Shown here: piece by piece, positions 59,535-64,000 of the stretch
Numbering within the stretch: position 1 is the stretch's first letter
Layout of the letters: each line of letters opens with the position of its first letter
Origin: Flectonema sp. DT1601
Taxonomy: Eukaryota > Euglenozoa > Diplonemea > Diplonemida > Diplonemidae
DNA length: 64,000 bases
Reading direction: 5' to 3'
Assembly: GCA_964019425.1 (NCBI GenBank)
Contig: OZ025818.1
Span: forward strand, 372,001-436,000
The notes under the pieces: generated by a model
What the model was told of the DNA's origin: nothing
The model's input: only the letters and a program-made list of their open reading frames with translations
Databases searched by the model: none
Translations under genes and position numbers: made by a program

Positions 59535-59727
59535 TACAAGCATCGATTTTACGGAGATTTTGGGCACTTTCGGTTTTTTTCCGGAGAACAAGTTTTTTGG
59601 ACACCCAAATTATGAAAACTGCAACATATACCCCAAAAATGGGGATTGCGATCCAAAGAAACAGTTCTTCGGCACTTTAGAGCAAGTCTTTGAAAAATCT
59701 CAAAAAGTGTGGACCGTGTGGTACCTG
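59526..59727 (-). repeat. Left arm of a diverged inverted repeat (about 200 bp)
   Basis: Read on the minus strand it starts CAGGTACCACACGGTCCACA and ends CTTGTACCCCCCC, the same ends as the right arm at 61306-61498. The first 37 bases match exactly; the middle is diverged. It may be one terminal inverted repeat of a 2-kb DNA element or an independent copy of a short interspersed repeat. Confidence 0.65.
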
Positions 59728-61305
59728 AGGGGGGTGAAAACAAGGGGTGTATTAGGAGGGCTCTCAAAAATCATAAGTAATTCCGTGCAGTGAGCAATCC
59801 ATAACCAGGGTTTCCCTCTGAGTTGAGTGGGAGATGAAATGGGAACCCAATTTTTATTTTTATCAACCTGATTTGAACCTTAATAAAATGCTACACGAGA
59901 CCCGGCGTGTTAATTCCCCCATGTCCGATGTTTAGGCTACTCGCCTTCTCTTGAACATCCCATGTGCTCAGCTTTCGAAATTCGGCTCGAAGCTGTGCTT
60001 CTTTCTGTACAAGATAGACGGAGGACCAATCCTTGGATGCGGATGGCAGATTAACATTAGGCCTTGCTGTCTAGAGGTCTTCCCCGTGAGGACGGAGTGG
60101 TACGTTCAGCCCCTGTAGCGCCTCCTGTCGTGCGTGTTCTTGCCAATCTGAAGAGGGTCGGTGGTCCTGCGTTGATGTGGTAGCCTTTGGAAGCCCGTGT
60201 GCCTCTGGAATATGTTGTACGTTATCAGTAGGGCAGCATTCACGCCACTGGTTCCATCAGTTGACCAAGAACTATCAACAACACTGAATAACCTCCCCAT
60301 CCCTTGAGGGGTGCAGGATGACAACGAACACAACGGTTGTTAGCTTCATCCCACGAGCACGACGGGCACTAGAGGAAGTATCATGCTGCAGCAATGTGAC
60401 GGAGGGTGAGGAGGAAGCTGCTGCTTCAAGAAGTCAGGTCACTGACAGATCACCTGTGAATCCATCAACAAGTCGGACTGTCCTTCAAGATATAATTGGT
60501 GACTTCGACCCGCTTCTCTTCTGTCTGTGCACCTGCGACAGCTTCAACTGTGTCACTCACTCAGGGCTTAGTTGGATCTCTCTGCGCCGATCCCTTGTTG
60601 CCGCAATATCTGCAGTGTTACGACTCCAAGACTCCAGGAGTATATCCCCCTCGTTTGGGTACAGTTGCAAGCGGGTGTGTCTTTCGTACTTCTCCTTATG
60701 CTGCATATACTAGGGTGTCTTGTATGCCCTGCTGGTGAGTATGGTTGGGTCTTAAGTGATGCCTTGAACGGCTTTTTGGATGGGGCATGTTGCCCTATGT
60801 CGCTGCTGCTTATCTATGGCACTGCTATTTGACGCACTACCACTACAGCTGTCTTCAGGATTATCCCTGTTTGGGGTACTGACGTGGCGCTTTCTCCATT
60901 CTGTGAGCCTTCTGTGATCACGATTCAGATACTGGACGTTTCTTGACCCCTTTCTCACGTGTATCTTACTTCTAACTGTCCAAGTGCTGTTGAGTGACTT
61001 CAGAGATGCCTCGGGAGGTGTTTTCATGCACTCTGGGTTCAATGCTCTCCTCCGCAGAATGACTTTGTGAGCTGCCCTGCAGAACGTCGTTTTCCGCTGC
61101 GTTATCCTGCCCGTGAGCCTCGTGGCCTCAAGCATGGCCGAGCGAGAGCGCTGTTCTTTTTCGTGGCGTGTTCTTGAGGTGGAAACTGATACGGAAATGG
61201 TATATTAGCAAACTGCGCATACAGGGGCACACCAAGACTCACCTCTTCTCATTGTAAAAAAAAATTATTTGAAGGTGCATTTCACAGGCCTCAAAATTGG
61301 ACCCC
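59728..61305. mobile_element. Interior of a possible 2-kb element bounded by inverted repeats
   Basis: This 1.6-kb stretch lies between the two arms and is richer in GC than the surroundings. It has ORFs of about 130 codons on both strands (60318-60713 plus; 60752-61135 minus), the latter basic and Arg-rich. No transposase motif recognised. If a transposon, it would be non-autonomous or decayed. The alternative is two separate repeat insertions. Confidence 0.25.
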
Positions 61306-61498
61306 CAGGTACCACACGGTCCACACTTTTTGAGATTTTTCATTCCTTTGCCGAAATCAGCCAAATCGAGGTTTTTTCGGCCCCGAAATCACATTTTTGG
61401 GGGTTCTGATGGAGTCCTGGGTATTTTTTGCCCCCGGGAAGGTTATATTTACCAAAATTCGGAAAAAGTACTTTATCGACAGCTTGTACCCCCCCCTA
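61306..61498 (+). repeat. Right arm of the diverged inverted repeat
   Basis: Begins CAGGTACCACACGGTCCACA and ends AGCTTGTACCCCCCCCTA. Pairs with 59526-59727 in opposite orientation. Both arms share ends and an ATTTTTGGGG block in the middle. Confidence 0.65.
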
Positions 61499-61679
61499 CC
61501 CCCCCCCCCCCCCAACGTTTCCCAGGAATCCTTTTCCCTTGTGCTCAAAATTCCGTGGGTTCCAACTCCCCATTACTCTCCCCTTATCCCCTTTCCCGCT
61601 CATTTCAATCTTGTGCTTCTTCTCTGCATCAACGTCTGCCATCCTCACTGCCTTCTCAAACGACGTATGTTTTTCTCAG

Positions 61680-61758
61680 GTGCGAGTAGTTTTTATGTTC
61701 TTGTCTTTCAAGGAGGGCCTTGGCCAAAAGCCAACTGTCCAAATCCCACCTGTAACTT
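61680..61758 (+). repeat. Direct repeat copy 1 (about 79 bp)
   Basis: Shares GTAGTTTTT, TGTTCTTG, GGAGGGCCTTGGCCAAAAGC and GTCCAAATC blocks with copy 2 at 62530-62609, with scattered substitutions (an estimated 80-85 percent identity). Probably an old interspersed repeat. Confidence 0.65.
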
Positions 61759-62529
61759 AATTCTCTTCTCTTGCTTTTCTTTTCTTTTTTATTTTTTTTC
61801 ATTAACAAAACAGGGAAGATTCCAAAGCATAGCGATCCAACAGCCTAAGGTTAGTGAACGATCTGATTGTTAGGTGCCCCTAAAACCCCTGGGCAGCAAG
61901 AAGGAAATCAGTTTAGTACTTCTAGGTGTTTGGCATCACCCCCCATAGCGAGCAAGTACAACAGGTAGCATCGACAGTCTGTTGATCCTGAGCGATCTCA
62001 GCTACAGTTTTGTTTTCTTTCTTTTTTTTTAGAAGAAGATTAGGATATCCAAGCAGGGCCTGCCTGTGGCATTATAATAACAGGCTAAGTCATTTGTAGT
62101 TCATAGTTTACCTTTGATTTTATAACTTCACATAGGTACTATGAACGATGAGAGATCCAGTGGGATCACTCAGGGTCTAGTAGAGACCACCAATGTTGTG
62201 CGTTGATAGGCAAGGTGACCAACCTTGACATTCTTTCTTTTCTCTCCTGTTGTAACAAACACAAAATACACACACAGCTTACAGGTACTCGCATCTGCTG
62301 GAGCGATATCGATGCTTCCGTTGTCTTCCCTGGCATTGTTTTAAAAATAACACTTGTTCTCTCCCTGTTATTCAAATACTCTGCTAAAATTACAACATAA
62401 TTAAAACAGGTTTGTCTTGCTTTTTTTCCGTTACCTGTTTCTGCCAAGGACGATGGAAGCAGATCGATGGAGGTTCAGCAAGCGGTGCGATGTACTTGTA
62501 TGTGTGTTCTTTGTGTATGTTTTCTTCCG

Positions 62530-62609
62530 GTACAAGTAGTTTTTTTGTTCTTGCTTTTCAGGGAGGGCCTTAGCCAAAAGCTAACAGTCCAAATCTCACC
62601 TGGTAACTC
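62530..62609 (+). repeat. Direct repeat copy 2 (about 80 bp)
   Basis: Second copy of the unit at 61680-61758, 850 bp downstream in the same orientation. Confidence 0.65.
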
Positions 62610-62910
62610 AACCCACTCTTTTTCTGTTCCTGCAGAACTTTCCTTTGTCACTTAATTTTTTTTTTGAGGAGAAGTACCAATTTCTCTCATAACAGGGGGC
62701 TCAAACTTGAACCTTTTCTCTCCAAGTGTCCTTTTTTCCTTTCTTTTGACACTTGTTATCAGATCTAAAGTATCTGTTCCTATTTCTTATACCATTGCTT
62801 TTGAAATAAACAAAGACATAAGACACGACAGATTCATGCACCTGTAATGTTGTGTCAGAGTCTTTTGTAGAAAACAAGGAATTCTTTACTGTGGATTCTT
62901 TTTTTATAAA

Positions 62911-62974
62911 GTTAAGAGCGAACCCTCGACCAACGGCATGTAGAACTGCTGCTCTGCCACTTAGCTATGTGAGC
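62911..62974 (-). repeat. tRNA-like sequence, possible tRNA pseudogene or SINE head
   Basis: On the minus strand it reads GCTCACA (acceptor-like), TAGCTAAGTGG (fits the A-box), a D-arm GCTAAGTGGCAGAGC that pairs, and GGGTTCGCTC near the 3' end (B-box-like). The anticodon stem is poorly paired and the 3' acceptor strand does not match the 5' one, so it is not a working tRNA. A tRNA-derived SINE remnant is possible. Confidence 0.35.
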
Positions 62975-63240
62975 TGTAAAATGAAACTTTTTTTTAGTGA
63001 TATTGGTTGTCCTCACTCGTTCCGAGATCGTGAGGGGAATTCTCTCATTCATGCTGCGATGCACTCTGAACTTTGATTTTTTGATCTGAGTGTGAGGGAA
63101 TGACCTGTTAGCACATTGGGAATAAGCTGTGCAGCAGTTTAGATGTCTTAGGTGTTAATAAGGGGTTCCTCTTAGCATTTTTCTTTGTTCCCACCTTATG
63201 AATTTCTTGAGGGAAAAAAATAGAAGTCATAATGGTGCTT

Positions 63241-63314
63241 CCCTCTGGCAGGGTTGTAAGCCATGGTGTCCAACTAAATTAAAGGGCAAGTCTGGGATAA
63301 TCCCTGCCAGAGGG
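63241..63314. repeat. Hairpin with a perfect 13-bp stem
   Basis: CCCTCTGGCAGGG at 63241-63253 pairs with CCCTGCCAGAGGG at 63302-63314 around a 48-base loop. Possibly the ends of a very small inverted-repeat insertion. Confidence 0.75.
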
Positions 63315-63694
63315 GCGAGTATTCTACCATGGTTGAAATACTCTGGCAACTGATCTTCAATTTTATGTTGTTTGTTAGCTGCTGGTGTAATTTGATCATG
63401 TGTTGATACTTGCATTTATTTATTTGTAATCTTTTACTACAATCACTCTTGTCTATATCTTTTCTTTTTATTCTCTATCTGTTCTGGTCTGTTACTTCAT
63501 TCGTCTCGTTTAACTTCAGTTATATCCATTTTACTTTTCAATGTTTCCCATCTGCTTTTTATTTTCTATCAGTTCTGGTCTGTCTTAACTTTAACTTAGT
63601 AATAAATTAGTTTCTGATTTGCATTAAAGAAAACTTGCTCAAGAAAAAAAATATGACAGGAAGAAAACAAAAAAAGTCGCAAAAAAAAAAACAA

Positions 63695-63948
63695 GGGAAG
63701 TCAAAGTTCTTCTCCCTTTAAGAAGAAGGAAATAAGGATAAAAACCTGAAAGCAGAGGGCCATGGCGAAGATCATGCCCAGATCTGCAAAAGTACCAATC
63801 CAATTGAATCAGTATCCAGGTGAAGACAAAGGTGGAAATGAGGACAACGGGGGCTTTTGCAGATCTGGGCATCTTCACCACGGCCGTCTGCTTTCAGGTT
63901 TTTATCCTGATTTCCTTCTTCTTAAAGGGAGAAGAACTTTGACTTCCC
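63695..63948. mobile_element. Foldback (MITE-like) element with about 97-bp inverted arms
   Basis: Arm 63695-63792 is nearly the reverse complement of arm 63854-63948; I see only a few differences, including a 3-base gap. They flank a 61-bp centre. The arms start GGGAAGTCAAAGTTCTTCTC at the outer end. It has no coding capacity. The high arm identity suggests a young insertion or a hairpin under selection. Target-site duplications are not clear because the flanks are A/T runs. Confidence 0.75.
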
Positions 63949-64000
63949 CTAATTATTTTTTTTTATTGGTGTTTCCTCCTCTCGCTCTGTTGTGAGCAGT

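Larger units (their letters stand above)
59243..64000. other. Repeat-rich region without a convincing gene
   Basis: About 4.7 kb at the upstream end of the cluster. Base composition differs from the gene region: less homopolymer A/T and a GC-richer part at about 59930-61150. It contains an inverted repeat pair, a direct repeat pair, a tRNA-like sequence, a 13-bp hairpin and a foldback element, listed separately. ORFs of 60-158 codons occur on both strands, but none shows a recognisable domain. Confidence 0.6.

Noticed and set aside
60318-61135. ORFs of about 130 codons in the repeat-rich region as genes
   Set aside because: No recognisable domain, both strands open in a GC-richer stretch, and no splice or leader context; kept only as content of a possible element.
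59508-61513. Telomere- or rDNA-like repeats
   Set aside because: The C/G tracts are plain homopolymers, not telomeric units; no rRNA sequence is seen.

Overview
This is nuclear DNA of a flagellated protist. The best fit is Euglenozoa, and because conventional GT-AG introns are common, a diplonemid-like lineage rather than a kinetoplastid (inference). Supporting signs: (i) every convincing gene, about 25 of them, lies on the minus strand across roughly 59 kb, as in a long directional cluster; (ii) the alpha-tubulin reads like the kinetoplastid protein, including its EEY tail; (iii) there is an ankyrin-PFK-2/FBPase-2 protein and a calpain-like protein without catalytic residues, both familiar from trypanosomatids; (iv) ribosomal protein genes are tandemly repeated; (v) AG acceptors sit just upstream of many start codons, as expected for spliced-leader trans-splicing.

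Layout in window order (transcription runs right to left): 1-52, start of a BMT5-like gene; 1278-2276, two small unknown genes; 2785-4722, a membrane-anchored class-V aminotransferase homologue; 5073-6641, a C12orf4-like protein; 7586-22342, cytoplasmic dynein heavy chain; 22770-23830, a NASP-type histone chaperone; 24128-25828, two eL24 genes; 26131-28437, a calpain-like protein; 28914-33138, Aquarius; 33463-34236, unknown; 34478-38376, three uS5 (RPS2) genes; 38803-39002, an assembly gap; 39003-39892, a protein with a possible eIF4E-binding motif; 40179-42086, a polyQ/disordered protein; 42753-45125, a calcineurin-like/aspartyl-beta-hydroxylase fusion; 45407-46838, alpha-tubulin; 47990-50543, ankyrin-PFKFB; 50768-53962, a Dispatched/Patched-like RND protein; 54265-56297, an ALKBH8-like protein; 56812-57139, a small protein; 57649-58935, a ZPR1-like protein; 59024-59242, a small ORF. 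From about 59.3 kb to the right end I see no convincing gene. That part holds inverted repeats, a foldback element, a diverged direct repeat and a tRNA-like sequence; it may be the upstream end of the directional cluster.

The main observation is an unusual density of apparent pseudoenzymes. The aminotransferase, calpain, calcineurin, PFK-2/FBPase-2 and AlkB domains all keep a recognisable fold but lack decisive catalytic residues, and the ZPR1-like protein lacks the zinc finger. Two gene-structure features also stand out. Introns lie mostly near the 3' ends of genes (the dynein gene has a 12.5-kb first exon, then five introns). Most 3' splice sites follow A/C-rich tracts such as AACAACAACAAAACAG instead of pyrimidine tracts. 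The uS5 and eL24 arrays look recently homogenised, and one eL24 intron carries a 103-bp repeat that could be a snoRNA.
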